A stretch of 61,314 nt of DNA from Microtetraspora niveoalba (GCF_001570405.1 NZ_BBYM01000043.1:1-61314), one strand, 5' to 3'. Shown: positions 8,799-17,563, numbered from the stretch's first letter. Translations and numbers: made by a program. Notes: generated by a model from the letters alone, not told the origin.

Positions 8799-9368
8799 TC
8801 AGCGGTCGAAGCCGGCGGCGACGGCCCTGATCGCCCGCGCGAGGTCGCCGCCGGTGGGCGCGTTCTCGGGGTCGATCAGCCACTGCGACAGCAGGCCGCT
8901 GAGCAGGGTCTGGTAGAGCCGGCCGGTCGCGCGGAGCGTCTCGGGGTCGGCCTCCGGGTCGAAGATCTCGGCGAGCCCGCGGCGCGCCTCCTCCAGCCCG
9001 GTGCCGAACACCGCCCGCATCTCGGGCAGGTGGTCGAGCTGTGTGATCACCTCGAACTGGGTGCTCCACAGCGGCCGCTGGGTGGTGAACGAGCCGGCCA
9101 CCCGCTCCCAGATCGCCTCGAACCGCTCCTGCGAGCCGGGCCGCATGCCCGTGTCGGGGCCGAGGGCCCGTTCCAACTCGTCGCCCCACTCCCGCATCGC
9201 GTCGAACAGGGCCTCGTTGAGCAGGGCCTTGGTGGACCGGAAGTGGTAGCCGATGGAGGCCAGGCTGGTGCCGGACGCCGCCGCGATGTCACGCGCGGTC
9301 GTGCGCGTATACCCCTTCTCGTAGAGGCAGCGCTTGGCGCCGGCGAGCAGATCTTCGCGATTTCCCAT
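8799..9368 (-). CDS. TetR-family transcriptional regulator
   Basis: A 189-aa protein. The N-terminal HTH (about residues 5-50) contains GYTRTTARDIAAASGTSLASIGYHF, the standard TetR recognition helix layout. The C-terminal helical domain is the ligand pocket. It is divergent from the FAD monooxygenase at 9485 with a 116-bp shared intergenic region holding two near-identical direct repeats, the arrangement expected for a repressor of the monooxygenase and itself. The effector is unknown but may be the monooxygenase substrate. Confidence 0.88.
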   Translation of the reverse strand: MGNREDLLAGAKRCLYEKGYTRTTARDIAAASGTSLASIGYHFRSTKALLNEALFDAMREWGDELERALGPDTGMRPGSQERFEAIWERVAGSFTTQRPLWSTQFEVITQLDHLPEMRAVFGTGLEEARRGLAEIFDPEADPETLRATGRLYQTLLSGLLSQWLIDPENAPTGGDLARAIRAVAAGFDR

Positions 9369-9389
9369 GCCGTCACCCTAACACGGAAG

Positions 9390-9431
9390 TCTGAGACGCT
9401 TGTACTAGACAGACTTCTGAGACATCTGTAC
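9390..9431. promoter_or_regulatory. Direct-repeat operator candidate in the TetR/monooxygenase intergenic region
   Basis: TCTGAGACGCTTGTAC (9390-9405) and TCTGAGACATCTGTAC (9416-9431) match at 14 of 16 positions, 26 bp apart start to start. They lie between the divergent TetR gene and the monooxygenase. TGTAC/GTACA ends also make the outer part partly inverted. Binding by the TetR protein is inferred from position. Confidence 0.5.
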
Positions 9432-9484
9432 AGTCGGATTCACCGACGGCGGGAACGCCGCCACGAACCCCCGAGGAGTCCCCC

Positions 9485-10678
9485 ATGAAGACGGTCCTGA
9501 TCTCCGGTGCGAGCATCGCCGGCCCCACGCTCGCCTACTGGCTGAGCGAGTACGGCTTCGCTCCGACGGTGGTCGAGCGCGCCCCCGCCCCGCGCGACGG
9601 CGGCTACAAGATCGACATCCGGGGTGCCGCCCTCGACGTCGTCGAGCGGATGGGCCTGCTGCCCCGGATCGAGGCGCTCAGCACGGACATGCGGGTCGCC
9701 CACTTCGTGGACGCCCGGGGCGAGCGGCTCGCCAGCATGGACGCCGAGCTGTTCGGCGGCCGGGAGAACACCGACGTCGAGATCATGCGTGGCGACCTCG
9801 GCCGCCTCCTCCACGAGGCGACCGCCGACCGGGCGGAGTACATCTTCGACGACTCGATCACCTCGATGACCGAGACCGAGGACGGCGTGCTCGTCACCTT
9901 CGAGCGCGGCCCCTCGCGGGTGTTCGACCTGGTCGTCGGCGCCGACGGGCTGCACTCCAACGTGCGCGGGCTCGCCTTCGGCGACGAGGGCCGGTTCACC
10001 CGCGACCTCGGACACCACATCTCGATCTTCACGGTGCCCAACCACCTGAACCTCGACCGCGTCGAGATGGGCCGGGCCGAGCCGGGCGGGTCGGCGCTCA
10101 TGTACGCCACCTCCCGCGCCGCCGACGCCCGGGCGATGTTCCTCTTCGATTCGGACGGCCCGGCCCCCGGCCGGCACGACGTCGAAGGACAGAAGAAGAC
10201 CCTCGCCGAGCGGTTCGCCGGCTTCGGCTGGGAGGTGCCCCGGCTGCTCGACGCGATGGCCGACGCACCCGACTTCTACTTCGACTCGCTGAGCCAGATC
10301 CACATGGACACCTGGTCGAAGGGCCGGGTCGTCCTGGTCGGCGACGCCGCCTACTGCGCGTCCCCCGCCTCGGGCCAGGGCACCAGCCTCTCCCTCGTCG
10401 GCGCGTACGTGCTGGCCGGGGAGCTGGCCGCCGCGTCCGGCGACCACGCCGCCGCCTTCGCCGCGTACGAGCGCGAGCTGCGGCCCTTCGTCGCCGCCAA
10501 CCAGGCCCTGGCCGAGGGCAACCTCAAGGGCATGGTCATGAAGTCGAGGCTCCAGATCCGGTTCCAGATGTTCATGCTGCGCCTGCTGCCCCACCTTCCC
10601 GGCTCCTCCGGCATGGCCGAGCGCGTCACGGCGAAGATCCACAAGGCGGCGACCGCCATCTCCCTCAAGTCCTACTGA
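9485..10678 (+). CDS. FAD-dependent monooxygenase (PHBH fold, TetX-like group)
   Basis: A 397-aa protein with all three signature motifs of the para-hydroxybenzoate hydroxylase fold. These are the N-terminal dinucleotide-binding SGASIAGPTLAYWL, the DG motif VVGADGLHSNVRG near residue 155, and the GD motif RVVLVGDAAYCASPASGQG near residue 285. The family hydroxylates aromatic or polyketide substrates with NAD(P)H and O2; close relatives include antibiotic-modifying enzymes. The adjacent divergent TetR gene suggests substrate-induced expression, possibly detoxification. The substrate cannot be read from sequence. Confidence 0.88.
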   Translation: MKTVLISGASIAGPTLAYWLSEYGFAPTVVERAPAPRDGGYKIDIRGAALDVVERMGLLPRIEALSTDMRVAHFVDARGERLASMDAELFGGRENTDVEIMRGDLGRLLHEATADRAEYIFDDSITSMTETEDGVLVTFERGPSRVFDLVVGADGLHSNVRGLAFGDEGRFTRDLGHHISIFTVPNHLNLDRVEMGRAEPGGSALMYATSRAADARAMFLFDSDGPAPGRHDVEGQKKTLAERFAGFGWEVPRLLDAMADAPDFYFDSLSQIHMDTWSKGRVVLVGDAAYCASPASGQGTSLSLVGAYVLAGELAAASGDHAAAFAAYERELRPFVAANQALAEGNLKGMVMKSRLQIRFQMFMLRLLPHLPGSSGMAERVTAKIHKAATAISLKSY

Positions 10679-10746
10679 GCCGCCCCCGCGAGTGCTCGGC
10701 ACCTGTGCGGGTAGGGGCGCTGCATGCGATCGAAGGAGGGGTGGAC

Positions 10747-10989
10747 ATGGCTGACCGTGCCGCGCTTGAGGAGATGCAGAAGGTCCTGGACGAGGTCTTC
10801 CGCGATCGTGAGCGGGCCACCCGCCGCGAGGTCTACGCCTCGGCGTCCGCCCGGGTGGCCCTGCCGGCCGACATGCTGGCGCACCTGAACGAGATGCCCG
10901 ACCGCAGCTACAGCCGCCAGGAGATGGTGGACGCCATCAACAAGGTCATCGAGAGCCGGGGCGAACAGGACGCGATGGGCCTGCTCTGA
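10747..10989 (+). CDS. Small conserved-looking charged protein, unknown function
   Basis: An 80-aa protein starting at ATG 10747 after a strong GGAGG (10734-10738). It is mostly helical and highly charged (AALEEMQKVLDEVFRDRERATRRE), then LPADMLAHLNEMPDRSYSRQEM and a final helix. The spacing of the second half recalls small DUF2795-like helical proteins, but the match is too weak to assign. There is no Cys, signal or membrane segment. A GC-rich hairpin follows its stop. Confidence 0.65.
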   Translation: MADRAALEEMQKVLDEVFRDRERATRREVYASASARVALPADMLAHLNEMPDRSYSRQEMVDAINKVIESRGEQDAMGLL

Positions 10990-10995
10990 GCCCCC

Positions 10996-11022
10996 CGGCC
11001 CGGGGTCGATCCCGGGGCCCGG
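10996..11022 (+). terminator. GC-rich hairpin after the small helical protein gene
   Basis: GGCCCGGGG - TCGAT - CCCGGGGCCC can fold into a stem of about nine pairs with one bulge, seven bases after the stop of the 80-aa gene. There is no T-tract, so it would be an actinobacterial-type terminator. Confidence 0.4.
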
Positions 11023-11036
11023 CATCCCAAAGCGGG

Positions 11037-11136
11037 ATAACCCGCCGGTTATGTGCGGCGTCGACCTGCGGGATCGCGGCGGACGTCAAGGGGCCGGCCG
11101 GATCCGACCCCCGCGCGTGATCGGGCTGTGATCACA
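11037..11136. promoter_or_regulatory. Two palindromes upstream of the M64 peptidase
   Basis: ATAACC-CGCC-GGTTAT (11037-11052) is a perfect 6-bp inverted repeat, and TGTGATCACA (11127-11136) is a perfect 10-bp palindrome with a half-copy GTGATC just before it. Both sit in the 190-bp gap ahead of the secreted peptidase gene. The second resembles a CRP-type half-site pair without the usual spacing; the regulator is not identified. Confidence 0.35.
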
Positions 11137-11179
11137 CCGCCCCCACAATCTGCGCAATTCCCCCGACAAGGAGATCCTT

Positions 11180-12511
11180 GTGCGCAGATTTCCCGTGCTC
11201 GCCGGCGCGCTCCTGGCCCTGACGCTCCTCCCGGCCTGGCCCGCACACGCCGCCGGTCCCGACGGCACCCGGAAGGTCGAGGTGTTCGACCAGGACGCCC
11301 CCAAGGGGTACGTCGACGTGCCGGTGAGCGACGGCCCCAGATCGCGGAGCCTGGCCCCGCCGTCCGCCACGGTGACGCCGATCGAGGTGAACGGGCCGAG
11401 CGACAAGCGCATCGACCTCGTCTACCTCGGGGACGGCTTCACCGAGGGCGAGATGGCGGCCTACACCGCGCAGGTGGCCAACAGCTGGAACATCCTGGCC
11501 CAGCGCGAGCCGTTCAAGAGCTACCGCAAGCTGTTCAACGTCTGGCAGGTCAACGTCGTCTCGAACGAGTCCGGCTCCGACAACGACCCGGAGCCGGGGG
11601 TCCGGAAGGACACCGCGCTGGGCGGCGAGTACTACTGCGAGGGCCTGGCCCGCCTGATCTGCGTGGACGTGGACGCCGCCTACGCCTACGCCGGGCTCGC
11701 CCCCGGCTTCGACCAGATCGCCGTGGTGGTCAACAGCTCGACGTACGGCGGCGCCGGCTACACCGAGGAGGAGCTGGTCACCTTCTCCGGCGGCCACCCC
11801 TCCGGCCCCGAGATCCTGCCGCACGAGCTGGGCCACTCGCTCGGCGACCTGGCCGACGAGTACCCGTACTGGGCCTATCCCGACGACGGCAGCACGTACA
11901 CGGGCGACGAGCCGGTGGAGCGCAACACCTCGACGTACGACGCGGCGCGGCAGACCGCCCAGCGGAACAAGTGGTGGCGCTGGCTGGGCGCCGAGACCCC
12001 CGACGGCGGCGTGATCGGGACGTTCGAGGGCGCGGCCTACTACAACCTCGGCATCTACCGGCCCAGTGACAACTCGCTGATGCGATCGTTGGTCAAGCCG
12101 TTCAACCTGGTCGGCCGTGAGGAGATGACCCGCAAGTTCTACGAGACGACCGGGCTGGTGGACGACGCCACGCCGAGCTCCGCTCCGGTGCGGGCGGGCG
12201 GCACGCTGTCGGTCACCCCGGTCCCGGTGCCGACGGTGTCCACCCGCTGGCTCGTCAACGGCCACGAGATCGCCGAGTGGGCCGGGCGCACCTCCGTCGA
12301 GGTCTTCGACCGCAAGCCCAAGATGTCGCACGGGCAGGCCGAGCAGCCGTGGTGCGGCCGCAAGGACCTGAAGGTCAAGGTCAAGGGCGAGCGGACCTGC
12401 GTCTACACGGCCGTGGTCGCCGACTCCACCGACTTCGTGCGCGACCCCGCCTACCAGGACGGCCCCCTGAGCACGTCGATCACCTGGACCGTCACGGGCG
12501 CGAAGTTCTGA
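11180..12511 (+). CDS. Secreted M64-family (IgA-peptidase-like) zinc metallopeptidase
   Basis: A 443-aa protein from GTG 11180 after AAGGAG. The signal peptide RRFPVLAGALLALTLLPAW ends at AHA. The zinc site is HELGHSLGDLADEY (HExxH plus downstream Asp/Glu), diagnostic of the M64 family, preceded by the conserved IDLVYLGDGFTEGEM segment. The C-terminal 120 residues form a separate beta domain. Such enzymes are secreted endopeptidases; the natural substrate here is unknown. It is convergent with the channel gene, whose stop lies 17 bp away. Confidence 0.85.
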   Translation: MRRFPVLAGALLALTLLPAWPAHAAGPDGTRKVEVFDQDAPKGYVDVPVSDGPRSRSLAPPSATVTPIEVNGPSDKRIDLVYLGDGFTEGEMAAYTAQVANSWNILAQREPFKSYRKLFNVWQVNVVSNESGSDNDPEPGVRKDTALGGEYYCEGLARLICVDVDAAYAYAGLAPGFDQIAVVVNSSTYGGAGYTEEELVTFSGGHPSGPEILPHELGHSLGDLADEYPYWAYPDDGSTYTGDEPVERNTSTYDAARQTAQRNKWWRWLGAETPDGGVIGTFEGAAYYNLGIYRPSDNSLMRSLVKPFNLVGREEMTRKFYETTGLVDDATPSSAPVRAGGTLSVTPVPVPTVSTRWLVNGHEIAEWAGRTSVEVFDRKPKMSHGQAEQPWCGRKDLKVKVKGERTCVYTAVVADSTDFVRDPAYQDGPLSTSITWTVTGAKF

Positions 12512-12528
12512 CCCCGATGTGACCCCCG

Positions 12529-14421
12529 TCAGTCCTCGGCGACGACGATGACGTGATCGCCCTCGCCGAGGACCAGGGGGATGCCCTTGGGCGGGTTGAG
12601 CGTCACGCCGTACGCCGGGGGCTCGTCGCTGTGCCGGCCCCGCCGGTAGCCGATCGCGACCTCGCCCCTGCGCCGCGCCGACTCGATGACGGTCGCGAAG
12701 TTGGCCTCCGCGCCCGGCCGCACGTAGTCCGAGGCGGGCTTGAGATAGATCTCCGAGCCCGCCGGGTCGAACAGGTCGGCGAAGACCGCGTACAGGTTGC
12801 GGTTCTCGGCGAGCTGGGTCAGCAGCAGGCAGATCAGCTTGCTGCTGACGATGAAGTCGTCCGCCTTGGTGACCTGGGCGATCTCGCGGTTGTTGTCGTC
12901 GTTCATCTCGGTGACGATCGAGTACGGGTCGCCCAGCCGCACCTCGATGTCGCGCAGGTGCAGCAGCGTGACCAGCGTGCGGTCGTCGGCCCGGTCCGGG
13001 GCGACGCCGTCGTTCGAGAGCACCACGATGTGCTGGTACGTCCCGAGGTCGAGGGCCTCGAGCGATCGCCTGCTGGTCGGCTCGCACACCTTGTAGCCGA
13101 CCACCAGGCTCTGCCGCTCGCTCTCCACCGCGTACGCGGGGCGGCGCGGCGCGGCCACGTCCACGACGGAGCCGGGCGGGGCGAGCCGGTCGAGCAGGTC
13201 GATGATCTTGGCGGCGCGGGCGTTCCAGCCGATCAGCAGCGTCCGGTCCGGCACCGGCTCCCGGTCGGGGGCCGTGGTGACGACGTCCTCGATGACCGGG
13301 TGGGGGGCGTCGGCGAGGCGGATGAGCAGGTCGTCCTCTGCGACCACGATCATGCTGTCGCCGGCCTCGATCGGGGTGTCGGGCGGCGGGTTGACCAGCA
13401 CCGGCCCGTCGGCCTTGTGCACCCCGATCGGAACGCCCAGCTCGTACGCGTTGAGCACCTCGCCGTACTTCCTGCCGACGAGCGCGGGCTCGGGCCGGAA
13501 GTAGATCTCGTTGCCCGCGAAGTCGAGCAGGTCGGTGCAGACGGTGGACAGGCCGGCCTGGCGGTGCGACTGGACGACCATGCGTACGGTGATGTCGTCG
13601 GCGTCGATCACCAGCGCCGAGTCGCCGGCGGCGAGCCGGGCCGCCGCGAGGTTCTCCGAGTCCTGTACGGCGGCGACGATGTGCGGCCTGGCGCCGCGCC
13701 ACGACCGGTTGTTGAGCAGCAGCAGCACCTTGATGACGTCGATGTCGGCGTCCTCGCCCTGCGGCGGCAGCACCATGATCGCCTTGGCCGTGTCTGGGCT
13801 GACGAGTTCGAGGTCCGCGCCCTTGAGCGGGTTGCCGGAGCGGCAGATGACCCGGGTGTGGCCGGTGTCGGGCACACGCATCCGGATCTGGTCCTCCATG
13901 CCGACCTTGTCGCGGTCGGCGAGGATCACCACGCACGAGCGCCGGGCGCTCTGGTTGGCCTTCACCAGCTCGCCGATCACCGTGAAGACCTGCTCCGACC
14001 AGCCCAGGATGATCGTGTGCCCGCGTTCGACGAGCTGCGACCTGCCCTTGCGCAGCTCGGCGATCCGCGCCTCCAGGCCGGTCGTGAGCACACCGATGAG
14101 GGCGCTCACGATGAAGATGCCGCCGATCGTGACGGTGAGCATCAGGCCGAGGAAGAGCGGATGGCCGGTGTCGCCGCCCATCGTGCCCGGGTCGAGGGTG
14201 CGCAGCAGGCTCATCCAGGCCACGCCGATCCAGCCGTTGTTGTCCTCGGCGTCCTTGTCCGTGAGGATCACGACCAGGATCGTGACCACCGCGATGAGGG
14301 CGACCGAGGCCAGCCCCAGCCAGCCGATCAGGGCGGGGGTGCCCCGATCCATCGTGCCGTCGAACCAGTACCGCAGGCGGGTCCGCAGTCTCACCCGCAC
14401 CTGCTCACCCGCACCCGTCAC
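12529..14421 (-). CDS. CASTOR/POLLUX-type ion channel with regulatory NAD-binding domains
   Basis: About 630 aa from GTG 14421; GTG 14400 is an alternative. Two N-terminal membrane helices (IGWLGLASVALIAVVTILVV and LFLGLMLTVTIGGIFIVSAL) bracket a pore-like loop. A Rossmann RCK-like domain follows (GHTIILGWSEQVFTVIGEL), then CVVILADRD, a second NAD-binding unit (DRTLLIGWNARAAKIIDLL) and TrkA-C-like segments. This matches bacterial homologues of the plant CASTOR/POLLUX channels, probably K+ or divalent cation channels gated by a cytosolic ring. The ion is unknown. Confidence 0.8.
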   Translation of the reverse strand: MTGAGEQVRVRLRTRLRYWFDGTMDRGTPALIGWLGLASVALIAVVTILVVILTDKDAEDNNGWIGVAWMSLLRTLDPGTMGGDTGHPLFLGLMLTVTIGGIFIVSALIGVLTTGLEARIAELRKGRSQLVERGHTIILGWSEQVFTVIGELVKANQSARRSCVVILADRDKVGMEDQIRMRVPDTGHTRVICRSGNPLKGADLELVSPDTAKAIMVLPPQGEDADIDVIKVLLLLNNRSWRGARPHIVAAVQDSENLAAARLAAGDSALVIDADDITVRMVVQSHRQAGLSTVCTDLLDFAGNEIYFRPEPALVGRKYGEVLNAYELGVPIGVHKADGPVLVNPPPDTPIEAGDSMIVVAEDDLLIRLADAPHPVIEDVVTTAPDREPVPDRTLLIGWNARAAKIIDLLDRLAPPGSVVDVAAPRRPAYAVESERQSLVVGYKVCEPTSRRSLEALDLGTYQHIVVLSNDGVAPDRADDRTLVTLLHLRDIEVRLGDPYSIVTEMNDDNNREIAQVTKADDFIVSSKLICLLLTQLAENRNLYAVFADLFDPAGSEIYLKPASDYVRPGAEANFATVIESARRRGEVAIGYRRGRHSDEPPAYGVTLNPPKGIPLVLGEGDHVIVVAED

Positions 14422-14510
14422 GCTCCCGCCGTCCGCCCGTCGTCCCCTCCCAGAACCACGCCAAAAGGCGCGGATCCGATCACCAGGAACATAGCAAGGC
14501 GACCCCCGGC

Positions 14511-15404
14511 TCAGTCGTGCTCGGGTGCCCCCTGACGCCAGTAGCCCATGAAGGCGACGCACGAGCGGTCCACGCCCAGCTCCCGTACGAGGTGGCGGCG
14601 CAGTTCGCGGACCACGCCCATCTCGCCGGCCAGCCAGGCGTAGAAGCCGCCGGAGGCCCGCTCGGGCACGTCCCAGAGGAGCTCGGCGGACTCGTCGTCC
14701 GGCACGTCGGCGGGCGCGCTCTCCTCCGCCCCGACCCCCAGCTCCCGTACGGCCTCGCGGACGGCGGGGATCAGCAGCTCGCCGTGCCGCGCCGTACCCC
14801 TGGGCAGCCAGGTGACCTCCACGTTCGGCGGGACCCGCAGGTCGAGCACGTCGCCGGGCTCGGGCACCTCCAGGAGCACCCGGGCGGCGGAGTCGCCGAG
14901 CGTCTCGGCGATCGCGCACACGGCGGGCACGGCCGTCTCGTCGCCGGCCAGCAGCAGCCGGGTCGCGCCGGCCGGGGGCGCCCACTCGAGCCCGACCGGC
15001 GGGCCGGAGTACGTCGCGTCGGGGCCGACGACGAGGGCGGGGCTGCCGGGCCGGGCCTCGGCGGCCCACCGGGACGCGACGCCGACGGGCCCGTGCAGCG
15101 CGAAGTCGATGTCCAGCTCGCGGGGCTCGCCCCGGCCTCCGCGCAGGGCGCGCACGGTGTAGGTGCGGATCGGGTTCTTCCTGCTCTCGGGCAGCTCACG
15201 CCAGACGGGGTACCAGTCCGGGCCCCCGGGGAAACCGTCCAGCCCGACCTCCGGCAGCGGCACCACGACCTTGACCCGCTGGTCGAACCCGTCGTGCCCG
15301 AACCCGGCGAGATCGTCGCCCGCGAGCGTGACCCGAACGAAGGTCGGGCTGAGCCGCTCGGTGCGGGCGACGTGCAGACGGAACGGCCGGTAGGCGACGG
15401 ACAT
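14511..15404 (-). CDS. Siderophore-interacting protein (FAD/NAD(P)H ferric reductase)
   Basis: 297 aa from ATG 15404 with AGGGAG upstream. The N-terminal FAD-binding barrel contains RLSPTFVRVTLAGDDL and the flavin motif RTYTVRAL. The central GVASRWAAEARPG is followed by the NAD-binding domain (LLLAGDETAVPAVCAI) and the conserved C-terminal SIP end GYWRQGAPEHD. The family releases iron from ferric siderophores in the cytosol by reduction. Iron boxes directly upstream indicate repression by an IdeR/DmdR-type regulator under iron sufficiency. No transporter or biosynthesis gene accompanies it here. Confidence 0.9.
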   Translation of the reverse strand: MSVAYRPFRLHVARTERLSPTFVRVTLAGDDLAGFGHDGFDQRVKVVVPLPEVGLDGFPGGPDWYPVWRELPESRKNPIRTYTVRALRGGRGEPRELDIDFALHGPVGVASRWAAEARPGSPALVVGPDATYSGPPVGLEWAPPAGATRLLLAGDETAVPAVCAIAETLGDSAARVLLEVPEPGDVLDLRVPPNVEVTWLPRGTARHGELLIPAVREAVRELGVGAEESAPADVPDDESAELLWDVPERASGGFYAWLAGEMGVVRELRRHLVRELGVDRSCVAFMGYWRQGAPEHD

Positions 15405-15420
15405 CGAGCACTCCCTGAAC

Positions 15421-15460
15421 TTAGGCACGCCTAACTTTGTTTAGGCTAACCTAGCCTCAC
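15421..15460. promoter_or_regulatory. Iron box(es) of IdeR/DmdR type
   Basis: TTAGGCACGCCTAA (15421-15434) is a perfect TTAGGC/GCCTAA inverted repeat. TTAGGCTAACCTAGCCT (about 15440-15456) contains the TAGGCTAACCTA core of the actinobacterial iron box. Both lie just upstream of the minus-strand siderophore-interacting protein gene. Confidence 0.75.
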
Positions 15461-15618
15461 CTGATGGCGCGAGGGAAGATCGGCCAAGCGGCAGGCAAGG
15501 CCCGGTCGCGGCCCCGCCGGAACCGGCGTGGAGCGCTTGCGCGCGGTGCCGGTTCCCCGATGCTCGGCCCTATGACCACCACTGACGGGCGGCACGCCCC
15601 CCGGAAGGCCGGGCGCCG

Positions 15619-16482
15619 GTGATCGCGGTGATCCTGGCCGTGCTCGCGGCGGCCTGCAACGCCCTCTCCTCGGTGTTGCAGCGCCGTGCGGCGCGCACCG
15701 CGCCCGAGAGCGACGCCTTCAAGCTGACGTTGCTCTGGGACATGATGCGCAAGCCCGTGTGGCTGGGCGGCATCGGCGCCCTGATCGGCGGCTTCCTCCT
15801 CCAGGCGAGCGCGCTGAACTTCGGGACGCTCGCGCTGGTGCAGCCGCTGCTCATCACCGAGCTGCCCTTCACCATGCTGATCATCTGGCTGATGTACCGG
15901 ATCAAGCTGACCTGGAACCTGTGGCAGGCCATCATCGCCGTCACCGTCGGGCTGGGGGTCCTGCTCGCCGCCGCCAGCCCCGGGCACGGGACCCGGGCCC
16001 CGGATCCCGCCGACTGGATCATCGTCACGATCGTGTGCGGCGCCATCGCGACGTATCTGATCGTGGCGGCCAAGATCAGCAGCGGCTCGCACCGGGCGGC
16101 GCTGCTCGGCACCGCCTCCGGACTCGGGTTCGCGTTCACCGCCGCGCTGATGAAGGAGGGCACCCGCCTCTTCGACACCGAGCAGGCCGAGGTCCTGACC
16201 ACCTGGCCGGTGTACGCCATGGTGGCCGCGGGCGTGTTCAGCGTGTTCCTGCTGCAGAACGCCCTGCAGAGCGGCAACCTCGTCGTCGTCCAGCCGACGC
16301 TCAACGTCACCGACCCCGTGGCGAGCATCGGCCTCGGCGTCGCGCTCTTCGGCGAGAGCATCCGGCTGGGCGCCTGGATCGTGGCCGAGCTGATCGGCAT
16401 CGGCCTCATCTTCTACGGCAGCGTCAGGCTGGCCCAGTCGCCGCTGATCCGCCAGGACCTGGCGGCGGGCCATTCGGAGTGA
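15619..16482 (+). CDS. DMT-superfamily membrane transporter (EamA/NIPA-like)
   Basis: 287 aa from GTG 15619, with nine or ten hydrophobic helices beginning IAVILAVLAAACNALSSVLQRRAA. The repeats LALVQPLLITELPFTMLI and LVVVQPTLNVTDPVASI are the two pseudo-symmetric DMT halves. The QRRAA start and VQPLL motif are common in actinobacterial DMT proteins near NIPA-type Mg2+ transporters, but the substrate is not known. Its last 59 bp overlap the 3' end of the convergent glycosyltransferase gene. Confidence 0.8.
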   Translation: MIAVILAVLAAACNALSSVLQRRAARTAPESDAFKLTLLWDMMRKPVWLGGIGALIGGFLLQASALNFGTLALVQPLLITELPFTMLIIWLMYRIKLTWNLWQAIIAVTVGLGVLLAAASPGHGTRAPDPADWIIVTIVCGAIATYLIVAAKISSGSHRAALLGTASGLGFAFTAALMKEGTRLFDTEQAEVLTTWPVYAMVAAGVFSVFLLQNALQSGNLVVVQPTLNVTDPVASIGLGVALFGESIRLGAWIVAELIGIGLIFYGSVRLAQSPLIRQDLAAGHSE

Positions 16483-17524
16483 AGAACGACTCGGCGGGCG
16501 CGGCGGCGAACAGGGCGGCCCCGGGCGCGGCGTGCCGCTCCCGGCCGGCCGGCGTCCCGACCCGGTCGAGTGCGGCGAGCAGCTCCGCCGCGTCCCGCGC
16601 GTACACGGTGAGCCCCGCCCGCGCCATCGCCAGCGCGCCGTCCCGCCCGTGCCCCGGGATCGGCAGGTAGGAGATCACCGGAACCCCCGCCGCCATCGCC
16701 TCCCTGCAGGTCAGCCCAGCCGCGTTGTCGACCAGCGCGTACGCCCCCGACATCAGGGCGGGCATGTCGTCACACCAGCCGAGCACCGTACCCGAGGCCC
16801 CGATGCGGTGGCCGAGGCGGCGGCGCAACGCGTCGTTGCGCCCGCACAGGACGACGGGCCGATAGCGCCCGGAGCCCGCCAGCACCAGGGCGGTCCGCTC
16901 GACACCGCCCACCCCCCACGCCCCGGCGGAGACCAGGACCCGCCGCTCGGCTCCGTCCGGCCACCCGGCCCCGAGGAACTCCGGCCGGACGAGCGGGGCG
17001 TGCCAGGACGCGGGCCGCCCCGTCGCCTCCCGCACCGCCCGCGCGGTCGCCGGGTCGGGGCACAGATAGCGGTCGTTCCCCGCGTGCAGCCAGAGCCGGT
17101 GCGCCGCGAAGTCGGTGAGCAGCACCGTGCTCGGAACCGGCAGCAGGCCGCGCGCCCGCAGGTACCCGGCCGCCTGCGCGGCGAGGTGGAACGCCGACAC
17201 GACCTCGTCCGGCCTCCGGTTCAGCAGCAGCCTCCGCAGCCGGGCCGCGACCAGGGCGGTCATGGGCGACAGACGCGCGGTCCCGCCGCGCGGCGTGAAG
17301 AAACCCCGGTAGATCAGCTCGTACGACCAGGGGGCGCTGCCCACCATCCAGCCGTACCAGCCGCGCAGCGCCGCCCCGAGCCGGAGCGGCAGCAGGTCGA
17401 GCACATCCGTCACCTCGGCGGTCACGCCCCGCGCGCCGAGCCGCCTGGCCAGCTCGGCGGCCGCCGCGTCGTGCCCGGCGCCCATGCTCGCGCTGAGGAT
17501 CAGTACCGCGCGCCGCGCCGGCAT
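16424..17524 (-). CDS. MGDG-synthase-like (GT28-type) glycosyltransferase
   Basis: 366 aa from ATG 17524, preceded by AGGAGAGG. The N-terminal domain starts VLILSASMGAGHDAAAAELARRL, the diagnostic first motif of monogalactosyldiacylglycerol synthase/UgtP-like enzymes. The C-terminal domain has VLVSAGAWGVGG and the nucleotide-sugar site LVDNAAGLTCREAMAAGVPVI. The family transfers hexose or hexosamine to diacylglycerol or similar lipids. It is divergent from a CE4 deacetylase and sits beside the hopanoid operon, so a lipid or hopanoid acceptor is plausible but inferred. The 3' end overlaps the DMT gene by 59 bp. Confidence 0.82.
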   Translation of the reverse strand: MPARRAVLILSASMGAGHDAAAAELARRLGARGVTAEVTDVLDLLPLRLGAALRGWYGWMVGSAPWSYELIYRGFFTPRGGTARLSPMTALVAARLRRLLLNRRPDEVVSAFHLAAQAAGYLRARGLLPVPSTVLLTDFAAHRLWLHAGNDRYLCPDPATARAVREATGRPASWHAPLVRPEFLGAGWPDGAERRVLVSAGAWGVGGVERTALVLAGSGRYRPVVLCGRNDALRRRLGHRIGASGTVLGWCDDMPALMSGAYALVDNAAGLTCREAMAAGVPVISYLPIPGHGRDGALAMARAGLTVYARDAAELLAALDRVGTPAGRERHAAPGAALFAAAPAESFFTPNGPPPGPGGSAATGPA

Positions 17525-17563
17525 CGCCGTGCCTCTCCTGCCGCGCGTCCGACGGCGTGACCT

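Noticed and set aside
6166-8916. 916-codon plus-strand open frame across the PL8 lyase gene
   Set aside because: Low-complexity Arg/Gly/Ala/Val composition; the minus-strand PL8 lyase is clearly the real gene.
12553-14535. 660-codon plus-strand frame opposite the CASTOR-like channel
   Set aside because: A shadow of the real minus-strand gene, with no domain or start signal.
15464-15622. 52-codon Arg-rich open frame (MARGKIGQAAGKARSR...) between the iron box and the DMT gene
   Set aside because: No ribosome site, composition typical of random GC-rich DNA, and codon bias weak. The stop overlaps the DMT start, but this is not enough for a gene call.
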